Source: an uncultured Prevotella sp. (lineage in GTDB: Bacteria; Bacteroidota; Bacteroidia; Bacteroidales; Bacteroidaceae). From it: a stretch of 53,339 bases of DNA. The stretch lies in contig CAMHLV010000011.1 in assembly GCA_946186115.1 (NCBI GenBank), positions 1 through 53,339 of the forward strand, read 5' to 3'. Below are positions 7,834 to 15,542 of this stretch, one piece after another. The notes beneath the pieces were generated by a model, which saw only the letters and a list, made by a program, of their open reading frames with translations, ran no database searches and was not told where the DNA came from. How positions within the stretch are numbered: the first letter of the stretch is position 1; each line of letters begins with the position of its first letter. The position numbers and the translations under genes were made by a program.

Positions 7834-8127
7834 TCATTTTTTGCTTTTGCGCTTTGGGTTCATAGGAAACCAACCCTTCTCTACTCGTTTCTTCTGAGAG
7901 AAAAGTTCACCTATGCCCCAAAGGGCAGAAGCTCCAAAAACGCCAAGAAACGAAGATAAATAAACGTTGGCAATGAAAAGGGCTGATAAGCAACAAGTTA
8001 TTCCGACAATCAGATAGATGATCCAGGGACGAGTACCCCAATAATACTCTGTTTTGATGACGATAGGATGCCAAATGCCTATAGTGACAAAAGTCATAAT
8101 GGCTATAATAATACCTGTATAATACAT
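7834..8127 (-). CDS. DUF4491 membrane protein
   Basis: A 97-residue protein with three predicted transmembrane helices (YYTGIIIAIMTFVTIGIWHPIVIKTEYYWG... matches DUF4491) and a basic C-terminal tail (NPKRKSKK). Function unknown. Convergent with hemG, leaving only 4 bp between the stops. Own promoter at 8154-8161. Confidence 0.85.
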   Translation of the reverse strand: MYYTGIIIAIMTFVTIGIWHPIVIKTEYYWGTRPWIIYLIVGITCCLSALFIANVYLSSFLGVFGASALWGIGELFSQKKRVEKGWFPMNPKRKSKK

Positions 8128-8153
8128 ATTTTGTCAGATAATAATTCAGTTTG

Positions 8154-8161
8154 CAAAGTTA
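8154..8161 (-). promoter_or_regulatory. -7 box of DUF4491 gene
   Basis: TAACTTTG on the minus strand, 27 nt before the ATG. Confidence 0.5.
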
Positions 8162-8221
8162 GTCATTTTTTTTGATATTATTGTCGTATTCTATATTATT
8201 TTTTCGACTATTTACAAATCA

Positions 8222-8245
8222 GGTGCCTACCTCACGGCAGGCACC
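8222..8245 (-). terminator. Possible weak terminator
   Basis: GGTGCCT, 10-nt loop, AGGCACC, followed on the minus strand by TGATTTGT. It lies between the end of the flavodoxin/DUF2023 unit and the DUF4491 gene. The T-tract is poor. Confidence 0.35.
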
Positions 8246-8364
8246 CATCTTTACCAAACTAAACAATGCTACTTTTAAGCGAGAGAAGACTCTAATAAAT
8301 TTGGAGTAGGCCGAGCGTAAGCAACTTCAATCAAATGTTGACTTTGCTTTCGCTACTCCTTCAG

Positions 8365-8757
8365 TTACGCATGTTGACATTTGTTACACTTACCTTTTCG
8401 CTCGCAGTAACGCTCACACTGGGCACAGATGTCGTAGCCAAGCATGGCTCCAAGGATGAAGTCCTCTTCGGGAGTCAGCTCATTCAGTGGACGGGTAACA
8501 AACAGACGGATGGCATCGAGGCACTCCTTGCGACCGAAATACACATTGACATTCTCCTTGCCTGCGGGCTGGACCACGTAGTCGATGGACTGACGGCCCA
8601 GCCGGTTGGTGGCAAATGACTCGAAGCGGCGATTGCAGGTGAAGAGTATCATCCTGCGCACACCTTTCTTATATTCGTAGATGTGGTTCATCAGTACTCG
8701 CATCTCTGAAGGAAGTACCTCTTGCCTCGATGTCTGTCGTTCTACCGTCTGCTGCAT
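8365..8757 (-). CDS. DUF2023 family protein
   Basis: A 130-residue soluble protein with MNHIYEYKKGVRRMILFT and FESFATNRL, typical of DUF2023, and a C-terminal cysteine cluster (CAQCERYCERKGKCNKCQHA: C-x2-C-x3-C-x5-C-x2-C) able to bind metal. It follows the flavodoxin gene by 11 bp, a pairing I believe recurs in Bacteroidales, so a role with the flavodoxin is plausible. Start is either 8757 or the inner ATG at 8703, which matches the core domain. Confidence 0.8.
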   Translation of the reverse strand: MQQTVERQTSRQEVLPSEMRVLMNHIYEYKKGVRRMILFTCNRRFESFATNRLGRQSIDYVVQPAGKENVNVYFGRKECLDAIRLFVTRPLNELTPEEDFILGAMLGYDICAQCERYCERKGKCNKCQHA

Positions 8758-8768
8758 ACACGAATAGT

Positions 8769-9263
8769 TTAAAGGTTTGGAGAAATCTCAGCTACCCACG
8801 CATCGATGCGGGCATCGGTCTTGTCATCCTCGTTCACATCGTCCAAGGGCAGTCCCACGAACTTACCGTCAATCACAGCCTCGGAGTCATCGAATGTGTA
8901 GCCGTCGGTGCTGACAGCACCAACGAAGTGAGCTCCGCTCTCCTTGATACCGTTATACAGTTCGCCAATACCACCCACGAAGGTGTCACCATACGACTCA
9001 CAGTCTCCACAACCAAAGAGGGCGATGGTCTTGTCGGCAAGATTGGCATCCTGCAGCACTCGCATACCGTCGTACCAGTCATCCTGCAACTCACCAGCAC
9101 CCCATGTCGAAGTGCCGAGAATCAGGTTCTGGTTGTTTTCTACAACCTCAGCTGTTAAATCCTGCACATTGATGACTTCACAACCAAGTTTCTGGGCTAT
9201 CTTCTCTGCGATAGCCTCGCACGTTCCAGTAGAGGAACCAAATACTACAATAGTCTTATTCAT
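8769..9263 (-). CDS. fldA: Long-chain flavodoxin
   Basis: A 164-residue FMN electron carrier. The phosphate-binding loop FGSSTGTCEAIA is at the N-terminus; ILGTSTWGAGELQDDWYD and ALFGCGDCESYGDTFVGGIGELY are the FMN-ring loops, with the roughly 20-residue insertion of long-chain flavodoxins. Start fixed at MNKTIVVF; the upstream 34 codons overlap the promoter at 9335-9342. In anaerobes it supplies electrons to ferredoxin-dependent enzymes under iron limitation. Confidence 0.93.
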   Translation of the reverse strand: MNKTIVVFGSSTGTCEAIAEKIAQKLGCEVINVQDLTAEVVENNQNLILGTSTWGAGELQDDWYDGMRVLQDANLADKTIALFGCGDCESYGDTFVGGIGELYNGIKESGAHFVGAVSTDGYTFDDSEAVIDGKFVGLPLDDVNEDDKTDARIDAWVAEISPNL

Positions 9264-9334
9264 TTCTATCTTATATAAAATGGCTAAAAAATCTCGTTGC
9301 AATGATGCGAAAGCATCTTCGCCTTTTTCGAGTG

Positions 9335-9342
9335 CAAAGGTA
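9335..9342 (-). promoter_or_regulatory. -7 box of flavodoxin gene
   Basis: TACCTTTG on the minus strand, about 70 nt before the flavodoxin ATG. Confidence 0.6.
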
Positions 9343-9497
9343 CAGTGATTCCATAAACTATGCAATACTCAAAAGTTGTGCATTTCTTTGTCACGTCCTC
9401 AAAACAGCTTTCAAAGCAGATTAATCATAATTAAGTATCACCTCATAAATGATTCTAAAAAAACTCCCCAAGTACCCACTATATGCTATAAACTTTG

Positions 9498-9505
9498 TAC
9501 CTTTG
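9498..9505 (+). promoter_or_regulatory. -7 box of DUF1294 gene
   Basis: TACCTTTG followed by GCAAAAAAC; about 90 nt upstream of ATG 9596. Confidence 0.55.
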
Positions 9506-9595
9506 CAAAAAACGAAATGTACTTATGTCAAAAGAGTGAAACAAAGCAAACCATCTACTATTGTAAGAAACACAGTTATAAATGATATTAAGCGT

Positions 9596-9859
9596 ATGAC
9601 ACAGACTATAGTATATATCCTAATTGGCATCAATGTCTTGACTTTCGTTATCTATGGCATTGACAAGTGGAAGGCGAAACGTGCAAAATGGCGTATCAGA
9701 GAAGCAGTACTTCTTGGATTGGCTGTCTTTGGAGGTAGCATCGGTGCTTTGTTGGGCATGCAAGTCTGGCATCACAAGACGATGCATAAGAAATTCAAAT
9801 ATGGACTGCCGCTGATTCTATTAGCTCAGATAGCCCTCATATATTTCATTAACAAATGA
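9596..9859 (+). CDS. DUF1294 membrane protein
   Basis: An 87-residue inner-membrane protein: an N-terminal helix (TIVYILIGINVLTFVIYGIDKW), the conserved DKWKAKRAKWRIRE loop, then LGLAVFGGSIGALLGMQVWHHKTMHKKF and a last helix. This pattern defines DUF1294. Function unknown. I start at MTQTIVY (9596), since the 49 codons before it include the promoter and lack family similarity. Confidence 0.85.
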   Translation: MTQTIVYILIGINVLTFVIYGIDKWKAKRAKWRIREAVLLGLAVFGGSIGALLGMQVWHHKTMHKKFKYGLPLILLAQIALIYFINK

Positions 9860-9911
9860 ATGCTTATGTCGTACGCGACGTATTGTTAAACAAGCTTAAA
9901 GTTTTAGATAA

Positions 9912-9925
9912 ATCGCTTGCGATAT
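9912..9925. promoter_or_regulatory. Operator-like palindrome A of the peroxidase operon
   Basis: ATCGC-TT-GCGAT followed by AT, overlapping the -33 element. Its reverse complement ATATCGCAAGCGAT recurs almost exactly at 9956-9969. Confidence 0.5.
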
Positions 9926-9946
9926 AAAACAAAAACCATACCTTTG
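9917..9946 (+). promoter_or_regulatory. Promoter of gpx-marR operon
   Basis: TTGC at 9917-9920, 18-nt spacer, TACCTTTG at 9939-9946. The leader before the peroxidase ATG is about 45 nt and includes the second operator-like site. Confidence 0.7.
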
Positions 9947-9955
9947 CACCCAGAA

Positions 9956-9969
9956 ATATCGCAAACGAC
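9956..9969. promoter_or_regulatory. Operator-like site B of the peroxidase operon
   Basis: ATATCGCAAACGAC, 12 of 14 positions identical to the reverse complement of site A, and placed just after the expected transcription start. With site A it brackets the promoter. The MarR protein encoded by the second gene of the operon is the natural candidate to bind both. Confidence 0.5.
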
Positions 9970-9996
9970 AGAAACAACGATTAAATATAATTAGTT

Positions 9997-10542
9997 ATGG
10001 CAAAGATTTATGATTTCAAGGCTCTCACGAGCAAAGGTAAGGAGATTGACTTCAAGGAGTTCGAAGGTAAGGTCTTGCTGATTGTGAATACAGCCAGCAA
10101 GTGTGGTTTTACGCCTCAGTTCGCAGGACTGGAGGAGATGAACCAGAAGTATAAGGACAAGGGACTGGTCATCATCGGATTCCCCTGCAATCAGTTCAAG
10201 GAGCAAGATCCTGGCAACGACGCACAGATTGAGGAGTTCTGCCAGTTGAACTATGGCGTGACCTTCCAGATCATGAAGAAGACCGATGTGAACGGTCCTG
10301 CTGCTGAGCCTATCTTCGAGTTCCTAAAGGCACAGGCTCCCACAGAGGAGTATAAAGGATTGAAGGCTAAGGCTACACGTGCGATGTTGAAGACTATCAG
10401 CAAGAGTGTAGAGAAAGACAGCGATATCCTTTGGAACTTCACAAAGTTCCTGATTTCAAAGGACGGAGAGACCATCAAGCGCTATGCTCCCACCACAGAG
10501 CCAAAGGACTTTGAGAAGGAAGTAGAGGTCATGCTCGCTTAA
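9997..10542 (+). CDS. Cytoplasmic glutathione peroxidase
   Basis: A 181-residue thiol peroxidase of the glutathione-peroxidase family, which in bacteria usually uses thioredoxin. Peroxidatic Cys36 is in NTASKCGFTPQ (Cys, not Sec); the other tetrad positions are visible as FPCNQFKEQ (Gln70) and WNFTKF near the C-terminus. No signal peptide. First gene of an operon with marR, a nitroreductase and a radical SAM protein; an exported paralogue is fused to a nitroreductase at the end of the same run. Confidence 0.94.
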   Translation: MAKIYDFKALTSKGKEIDFKEFEGKVLLIVNTASKCGFTPQFAGLEEMNQKYKDKGLVIIGFPCNQFKEQDPGNDAQIEEFCQLNYGVTFQIMKKTDVNGPAAEPIFEFLKAQAPTEEYKGLKAKATRAMLKTISKSVEKDSDILWNFTKFLISKDGETIKRYAPTTEPKDFEKEVEVMLA

Positions 10543-10576
10543 TTATGAGTTTCGAATTAGGAGTTCAGAGATAGTT

Positions 10577-11017
10577 ATGCATGCAGAATTACAACTCGAC
10601 AATCAGATTTGCTTCCGTCTCTATACAGCTACGCGACTGATCACGCAGGCCTACACACCGCTGCTAACAGAACTAGGTATTACCTATCCGCAGTATCTGG
10701 TGCTGATGGTGCTATGGGAGAAAGACAACCAACCCGTAAATGACATCGCCCATCGTCTGTTGTTAGAGACGAATACCGTTACTCCCCTACTCCAACGCAT
10801 GGAGAAGCTGGGAGTCGTCAGCCGCAAGAAGGGTGAGCAGGACAAGCGCCAGCAGATTGTCAGCCTGACAAAGATAGGAAAAGAAATGGAGGGAAAGGCC
10901 TACAAACTCATTCCTTCAGGTATGGGCGAGCAACTATCTGCCTGTCCGCTGAAACTCGAAGACTATCAGCATCTCGCACAAGAATTAGACTCGATTATTA
11001 ACACATTAAAAAAATAA
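10577..11017 (+). CDS. MarR-family transcriptional regulator
   Basis: A 146-residue winged-helix repressor. LDNQICFRLYTATRLITQAY, ITYPQYLVLMVLWEKDN and the wing VVSRKKGEQDKRQQIVSLT fit the MarR/OhrR group. No conserved Cys is seen in the N-terminal LDNQIC position other than Cys12 (in NQICFRLY), which is where OhrR-type proteins carry their peroxide-sensing cysteine. I infer peroxide-sensitive control of this operon through the sites at 9912 and 9956. Confidence 0.9.
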   Translation: MHAELQLDNQICFRLYTATRLITQAYTPLLTELGITYPQYLVLMVLWEKDNQPVNDIAHRLLLETNTVTPLLQRMEKLGVVSRKKGEQDKRQQIVSLTKIGKEMEGKAYKLIPSGMGEQLSACPLKLEDYQHLAQELDSIINTLKK

Positions 11018-11025
11018 AAGAAACG

Positions 11026-11712
11026 ATGACAATACAAGAAGCAATCGAAGCCCGTCACAGCGTAAGGGCTTACAAAGACCAGCCGTTGACAGAGGATGTC
11101 ATCAAAGTGCTGACTGAGAAGATTGCAGAACTCAACAAGGAGGGCAACCTGCACATACAACTGATTAGGAACGAGCCCAAGGCTTTCCAAGGGAAGTTGG
11201 CCAAATACGGCAAGTTCAGCGGAGTGCGTAATTACCTCGTTATGGCAGGCAAAAAGTCGGATGACCTGAACGAACGTGTAGGATACTACGGCGAGCAACT
11301 GGTGCTGTTGGCTCAGACGTTGGGCCTGAACACCTGCTGGGTAGGACTCAGCTACTCAAAAGTGCCAGGAACTTATGTGCTCGAAGATGGTGAGAAGATA
11401 GCCTGCTATATTGCACTCGGCTATGGTGAGACTCAGGGTGTAGGCCATAAGGTCAAGACCGTTGAACAAGTCAGCAATGCCAGCGACGTGACTCCATCGT
11501 GGTTCAAGAAGGGCGTCGAAGCAGCCCTGCTTGCGCCAACTGCTGTGAACCAGCAGAAATTCTCCTTTGAATTGGCCGGTAGAAAAAACGGTCGCCCCCA
11601 GGTGATTGCCAAGAAAGGATTCTCAATGATAGGCTATGCTCAGTTGGATTTGGGCATCGTCAAGTATCATTTCGAGGTGGGCGCAGGCAAAGAGAACTTC
11701 GAGTGGGCATAG
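11026..11712 (+). CDS. Nitroreductase family protein
   Basis: A 228-residue FMN flavoprotein of the nitroreductase superfamily: N-terminal IEARHSVRAYKDQPL, FMN-contact GEQLVLLAQTLGLNTCWVG, and a C-terminal APTAVNQQKFSFEL segment. This layout matches the Bacteroidota group annotated as nitroreductase with two half-domains. Expected to use NAD(P)H to reduce an electrophilic or quinone-like substrate. Eight bp after marR, so co-transcribed. Confidence 0.9.
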   Translation: MTIQEAIEARHSVRAYKDQPLTEDVIKVLTEKIAELNKEGNLHIQLIRNEPKAFQGKLAKYGKFSGVRNYLVMAGKKSDDLNERVGYYGEQLVLLAQTLGLNTCWVGLSYSKVPGTYVLEDGEKIACYIALGYGETQGVGHKVKTVEQVSNASDVTPSWFKKGVEAALLAPTAVNQQKFSFELAGRKNGRPQVIAKKGFSMIGYAQLDLGIVKYHFEVGAGKENFEWA

Positions 11713-11725
11713 ATAAGTGATTAGA

Positions 11726-12829
11726 ATGGAACAAACTGGATTAGACTTAGCAACCTACATGAGCGGCAGCATCAGCCGCATCATGGCGAAGGCCTATAAG
11801 AACGTATTGTCGAATCCGCGCGAGGCAAAGTTTGCATTCCGCATGCAACAGTTGTTTGCCAAATCGGAGAAACGACGCAAAAAGGTACAGGAAAAGGAGA
11901 GCATAGATGTTCCCCCTTTCCTCATTAGCAGTATCTCAACAACATGTAATCTGCATTGCAAAGGCTGTTATGCTCGCAGTAATGGTATTGCTAACGACCA
12001 GGAAGCGGAACGTAGGGCAACGATGACGCCCCAGCAATGGCAGCAAATCTTTACCGAGGCTGCTGATATGGGCATCAACTTTTCGCTCTTGGCAGGTGGC
12101 GAACCCATGATGCGTAAGGATATTCTGGAGGCTGTGGCTGAGGTAAAGGATATGATCTTCCCCATTTTCACCAATGGCACACTCATCGGCCCTTCCTATA
12201 TGGAGTTCCTTCGCAAGCACCTGAATATGGTGCCTATCATCAGCATTGAGGGAACAGCTATGGGAACCGACGAACGACGCGGACAGGGTGTGTTTAAACG
12301 TGCCATGCAGTCGATGGAACTGCTGAAACAGGAAGACCTGTTCTTCGGCACAAGCATCACGGTAACCACTGAGAATTATCAGATGGTAACCTCGTCTGAG
12401 TTTATCGACCAGCTGCGCTCATACGGTTGTAAGATTGTGTTCTATATAGAATATGTACCTACGGAGAAAGGAACAGAGCATCTGGCATTCGGCGATGAAC
12501 ACGTGGCTGAGATGGAACAGGTGCTTGAAACCCGCCGCGAGGAGTACGAAGACATCATATTCCTATCGTTCCCAGGTGATGAGAAAGCCCTTGGAGGCTG
12601 TCTGGCCTCAGGTCGCGGCTTCTTCCATATCGGACCTGATGGTAGCGCAGAGCCATGTCCGTTCTCTCCCTTCAGTGATAGTAATGTGGCCGATATGGGC
12701 GTTCGACAAGCCCTGCAATCGCCACTCTTCCGCAAGATTCGTGCTGCGCGCGCCCTTGGATGGGAGCACACAGGCGGCTGCACACTCTTCGAGCATCGCA
12801 AAGAAATAGAAGAATTGATAAAAGCATAA
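11726..12829 (+). CDS. Radical SAM protein with SPASM-like C-terminus
   Basis: A 367-residue radical S-adenosylmethionine enzyme. The [4Fe-4S] motif is C74-x3-C78-x2-C81 (STTCNLHCKGCYARS), with LLAGGEPMMRKD as the SAM-binding GGE motif. The C-terminal GGC, EPCPFSPFSD and GGCTLF cysteines suggest an auxiliary cluster. The substrate is unknown; its place in a peroxide-defence operon is unusual. I use ATG 11726; a GTG 9 nt upstream is possible. It is followed 22 bp later by the exported fusion protein. Confidence 0.88.
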   Translation: MEQTGLDLATYMSGSISRIMAKAYKNVLSNPREAKFAFRMQQLFAKSEKRRKKVQEKESIDVPPFLISSISTTCNLHCKGCYARSNGIANDQEAERRATMTPQQWQQIFTEAADMGINFSLLAGGEPMMRKDILEAVAEVKDMIFPIFTNGTLIGPSYMEFLRKHLNMVPIISIEGTAMGTDERRGQGVFKRAMQSMELLKQEDLFFGTSITVTTENYQMVTSSEFIDQLRSYGCKIVFYIEYVPTEKGTEHLAFGDEHVAEMEQVLETRREEYEDIIFLSFPGDEKALGGCLASGRGFFHIGPDGSAEPCPFSPFSDSNVADMGVRQALQSPLFRKIRAARALGWEHTGGCTLFEHRKEIEELIKA

Positions 12830-12851
12830 TCAACACAATAATTAAAAAACA

Positions 12852-13982
12852 ATGAAAAAACTAATGACTATCTGCCTAATGGCAATTGCAAGTGTGCTGG
12901 GTGTTTCAGCACAGAGTATTTATGACATCAAGGTGAAGGAAGATGCGGGCAAAGACGTTTCGCTTTCAGAGTACAAGGGAAAGGTACTGCTGATAGTTAA
13001 CACCGCTACCCGTTGTGGATTTACGCCACAGTACAAAGAACTGGAGGCACTTTACGAAAAGTATCGTGCCGAGGGCTTTGAAATTCTGGACTTCCCTTGC
13101 AACCAGTTTGGTGAGCAGGCTCCTGGCACAATTCAGGAGATTCACCAGTTCTGCTCTGCCAACTTCGACATCCAGTTCCCGCAGTTCGATAAGATTGAAG
13201 TGAACGGAGCCAATGAGCACCCGCTATACACCTATCTGAAATCGCAGAAAGGTTTCTCAGGCTTCGACACCAACGACAAGACGGGTAAGTTCATGGACGA
13301 TATGCTCCGCAAGCAGGATGCCGACTACGACCAGAAGACTGACATCAAGTGGAACTTCACCAAGTTCCTTGTCGCTCGCGATGGACATGTGGTGAAGCGA
13401 TACGAGCCAACGGATAAGATAAGCAACATTGAGGCCGACGTCGCCAGAGAACTGAATCCCGTGCTTAACAGCATCATGACACGTACCAGCATCCGTCAAT
13501 ACACCAATCAGCCTGTGTCGAAGGCTGACATCGAGTCGCTTCTGCGTGCAGGTATGGCAGCACCGACTGCAGTCAACAGACAACCCTGGCATTTTGTTGC
13601 CGTGACCGACAAAGCAAAACTGAAGGAGTTGGCAGGCAGCCGTGGTCGTATGCTGGAGCAGTGTGCATTAGCTATCGTGGTTTGCGGAAATATGGACAAG
13701 GCCATGCAAGGCAAAGGTCAGGCCTACTGGATTCAGGACTGCTCTGCAGCAACAGAAAACATCCTGCTGGCAGCCCATGCCCTCGGACTTGGTGCTGTAT
13801 GGACCGGTGTCTATCCCATGGACGACCGTATGGCTTATGTCTCAAAGTCTGTCAAACTGCCTGAGAACATCATCCCACTCTGCGTTATCGCCATTGGCCA
13901 TCCTGCAGAGAGTCCCACACCAAAGGACAAGTGGAAGCCAGAAAACGTATCATATAACGAGTTTGGCGGAAAGACAGAATAA
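12852..13982 (+). CDS. Exported glutathione peroxidase-nitroreductase fusion
   Basis: A 376-residue two-domain protein. A Sec signal peptide (MKKLMTICLMAIASVLGVSAQ) sends it to the periplasm. Residues about 22-205 form a complete glutathione peroxidase with Cys55 in NTATRCGFTPQ, FPCNQFGEQ and WNFTKF. Residues about 207-376 form a nitroreductase domain (MTRTSIRQYTNQPV, APTAVNRQPWHFV, ALGLGAVWTGVYP). The same two activities are encoded separately and without signals earlier in the operon. I infer electron supply from the flavin domain to the peroxidase, or parallel detoxification, outside the cytoplasm. Confidence 0.9.
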   Translation: MKKLMTICLMAIASVLGVSAQSIYDIKVKEDAGKDVSLSEYKGKVLLIVNTATRCGFTPQYKELEALYEKYRAEGFEILDFPCNQFGEQAPGTIQEIHQFCSANFDIQFPQFDKIEVNGANEHPLYTYLKSQKGFSGFDTNDKTGKFMDDMLRKQDADYDQKTDIKWNFTKFLVARDGHVVKRYEPTDKISNIEADVARELNPVLNSIMTRTSIRQYTNQPVSKADIESLLRAGMAAPTAVNRQPWHFVAVTDKAKLKELAGSRGRMLEQCALAIVVCGNMDKAMQGKGQAYWIQDCSAATENILLAAHALGLGAVWTGVYPMDDRMAYVSKSVKLPENIIPLCVIAIGHPAESPTPKDKWKPENVSYNEFGGKTE

Positions 13983-13983
13983 C

Positions 13984-14097
13984 ATCTGAGCAGAGTTAAA
14001 GCCGTCTTCTGCCCGACACCCCATATTTTCTCTACCTTCAGCTGCGCGATGAAATCCAATGCCCTGTCTGGATGAATCACCGTCAGGCCATCGGGCT
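13984..14097 (-). pseudogene. dinB (DNA polymerase IV) fragment
   Basis: Minus-strand reading gives DGLTVIHPDRALDFIAQL then KVEKIWGVGQKTA, the thumb/HhH region that identifies Y-family polymerase IV. It covers about 35 codons, with no catalytic palm. It ends abruptly at 14097, where a GlsB gene fragment begins on the other strand, so the junction is a recombination scar. Confidence 0.7.
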
Positions 14098-14098
14098 A

Positions 14099-14195
14099 CT
14101 TGGCAAAGGCTATCTCACCAACTTTGTCTTTTGCGTCGTTGGTGCCGTAACGGTCTTGTGGCTTTGGGAAAAACTGTTTGATTGAAGAAGATGAA
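14099..14195 (+). pseudogene. GlsB/YeaQ-family gene fragment (3' end)
   Basis: A 97-bp near-copy of 19431-19527, with only a few substitutions, encoding LGKGYLTNFVFCVVGAVTVL... up to the stop codon and the following gaagaagatgaa. It is the last third of a small stress-response membrane protein. Confidence 0.85.
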
Positions 14196-14298
14196 GTGGA
14201 CGGTACTAACAGATAATCGCATTACTAATCATAAAAAACGGAAACAGAATATGGCTATTACTGTAAATTTGAGTAACCAAGTTCTACCCTTTATCTAA
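14191..14298 (+). pseudogene. Metallo-beta-lactamase-fold protein, N-terminal scrap
   Basis: An ORF beginning MKWTVLTDNRITN, which resembles the start of small beta-lactamase-fold hydrolases of the MKWTVLTDNR type, then degenerates (HKKRKQNM...) and stops after about 35 codons. The missing middle of a like gene is seen at 19522-19695, after the other GlsB copy. Confidence 0.5.
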
Positions 14299-14391
14299 AA
14301 AGAACGGGAGCCGATTCCAAATTGCCTTCGACGTTTGCCCCCATGTCTTTCGACGTTTGCCTCAGATTGCCTCCATTGGCCCCATGATTAT

Positions 14392-14451
14392 ATGAATACA
14401 AAAGCACTCGTCGTTATTGACATCCAGAACGAAAAAACAGACGGAAAATAA
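14392..14451 (+). pseudogene. Isochorismatase-family N-terminal scrap
   Basis: MNTKALVVIDIQNEKTDGK then stop. ALVVIDIQN is the first strand with the catalytic Asp of isochorismatase/nicotinamidase-like hydrolases. Only 19 codons survive. The 524-bp gap 13983-14506 holds this and the three fragments before it, and nothing intact. Confidence 0.55.
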
Positions 14452-14506
14452 TAATAATTCGGTGACAACGTTACCTCTTCGGCCATTATCAATCCGACAA
14501 TGTTTC

Positions 14507-15385
14507 CTACTTTTCCATCCTATACCTTTTGGGATTGACGCCCTTCATGCGGGTGAAGAAACGGCCAAAACTGCTCTGATCAGCAAAGTGCAGGCGTTCG
14601 GCAATAGCTGCGATACTTAGGTTGGTGGTCTGTAACAGCCACGAGGCTTCCATCAGCAACATCTGATTGATGTAGTCCACCACGGTACGTCTCGTTACCT
14701 GTCTGACGATGCGTGAAAGGTGGATGGGGGTAATATGCAGTCTGTCGGCATAGAATCCGATGTCATGATGCTCGATGAAGTGTTGGTTCAGCAGTCGCAT
14801 GAAGGCAATAAACAACTCTGTGGAGCGCTCACTGATATGCCCCGGACCGATGTTCTGGGCCATCGCATCCATCAGGTCGAGCACAAACTGAGCGAACAGG
14901 GTGCGTAATGCCTCATGCATATAGCGGTGGTTGGAATGCAGATAGCGGACGATTTCGAGCATGTGCTGCCAGAAATGTGCTGCCTGCTCATCGTCAAGGT
15001 GGATGATGGGGCGCCCGAGTTCTGCTATGGGCTGATAAGCGGTATGAATCACATTGCGCACACCAGGAATCTCGAGTGCCGCCTGCTCGTCGACCATCAG
15101 GCATACGCAATGATAGTTCTTCGAACCATTGATAATCCTGACCTGCACCCCAGGTGAGTAGATCAATAAGTCGCCCTTTTGGAGTGTCAGCATCCGGTCA
15201 TTATAAAGCATTTCTAACCAGCCATCATGCACCAGCGTATAAGTATAGCCAGCCAGCGCCTCCTGCATCTGGTTGGTGAGAAACGTCTGCTTGGTATTGC
15301 CTTCTGTGCAAAACAACTCATTGGAGACCAAGTTGTCGGGCGACATACCGATGACGGATGTCAGGAAATCCCTTAGTCTGTACAT
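14507..15385 (-). CDS. AraC-family transcriptional regulator
   Basis: A 292-residue regulator with an N-terminal cupin-like sensory domain (LTLQKGDLLIYSPGVQVRI) and a C-terminal AraC double helix-turn-helix: FYADRLHITPIHLSRIVRQVTRRTVVDYINQ, then LSIAAIAERLHFADQSSFGRFFTRMKGVNPKRYR. Start set at MYRLRDF (15385). It is divergent from the ferritin-like operon, with promoters about 80 bp apart, so it is the likely regulator of that operon. Effector unknown. Confidence 0.93.
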   Translation of the reverse strand: MYRLRDFLTSVIGMSPDNLVSNELFCTEGNTKQTFLTNQMQEALAGYTYTLVHDGWLEMLYNDRMLTLQKGDLLIYSPGVQVRIINGSKNYHCVCLMVDEQAALEIPGVRNVIHTAYQPIAELGRPIIHLDDEQAAHFWQHMLEIVRYLHSNHRYMHEALRTLFAQFVLDLMDAMAQNIGPGHISERSTELFIAFMRLLNQHFIEHHDIGFYADRLHITPIHLSRIVRQVTRRTVVDYINQMLLMEASWLLQTTNLSIAAIAERLHFADQSSFGRFFTRMKGVNPKRYRMEK

Positions 15386-15410
15386 ATCGATATTATTTAT
15401 TATTTGACGG

Positions 15411-15418
15411 CAAAGATA
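15411..15418 (-). promoter_or_regulatory. -7 box of the AraC gene
   Basis: TATCTTTG on the minus strand, 26 nt before ATG 15385. Confidence 0.6.
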
Positions 15419-15496
15419 CAAATAAAAAATGAAAAAATGTTTGTTTGAGTAGAATTTTTGATTGTTTAGGACAATGATTGTATGCTGAATAATCCG

Positions 15497-15504
15497 TATA
15501 TTTG
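15497..15504 (+). promoter_or_regulatory. -7 box of ferritin-like operon
   Basis: TATATTTG, 39 nt before ATG 15543, with a TTG at 15478. The AraC-family binding site would be expected in 15420-15495. Confidence 0.6.
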
Positions 15505-15542
15505 CGGAGTGATTTTTATATTAACTAAAACAATCAAGTATT

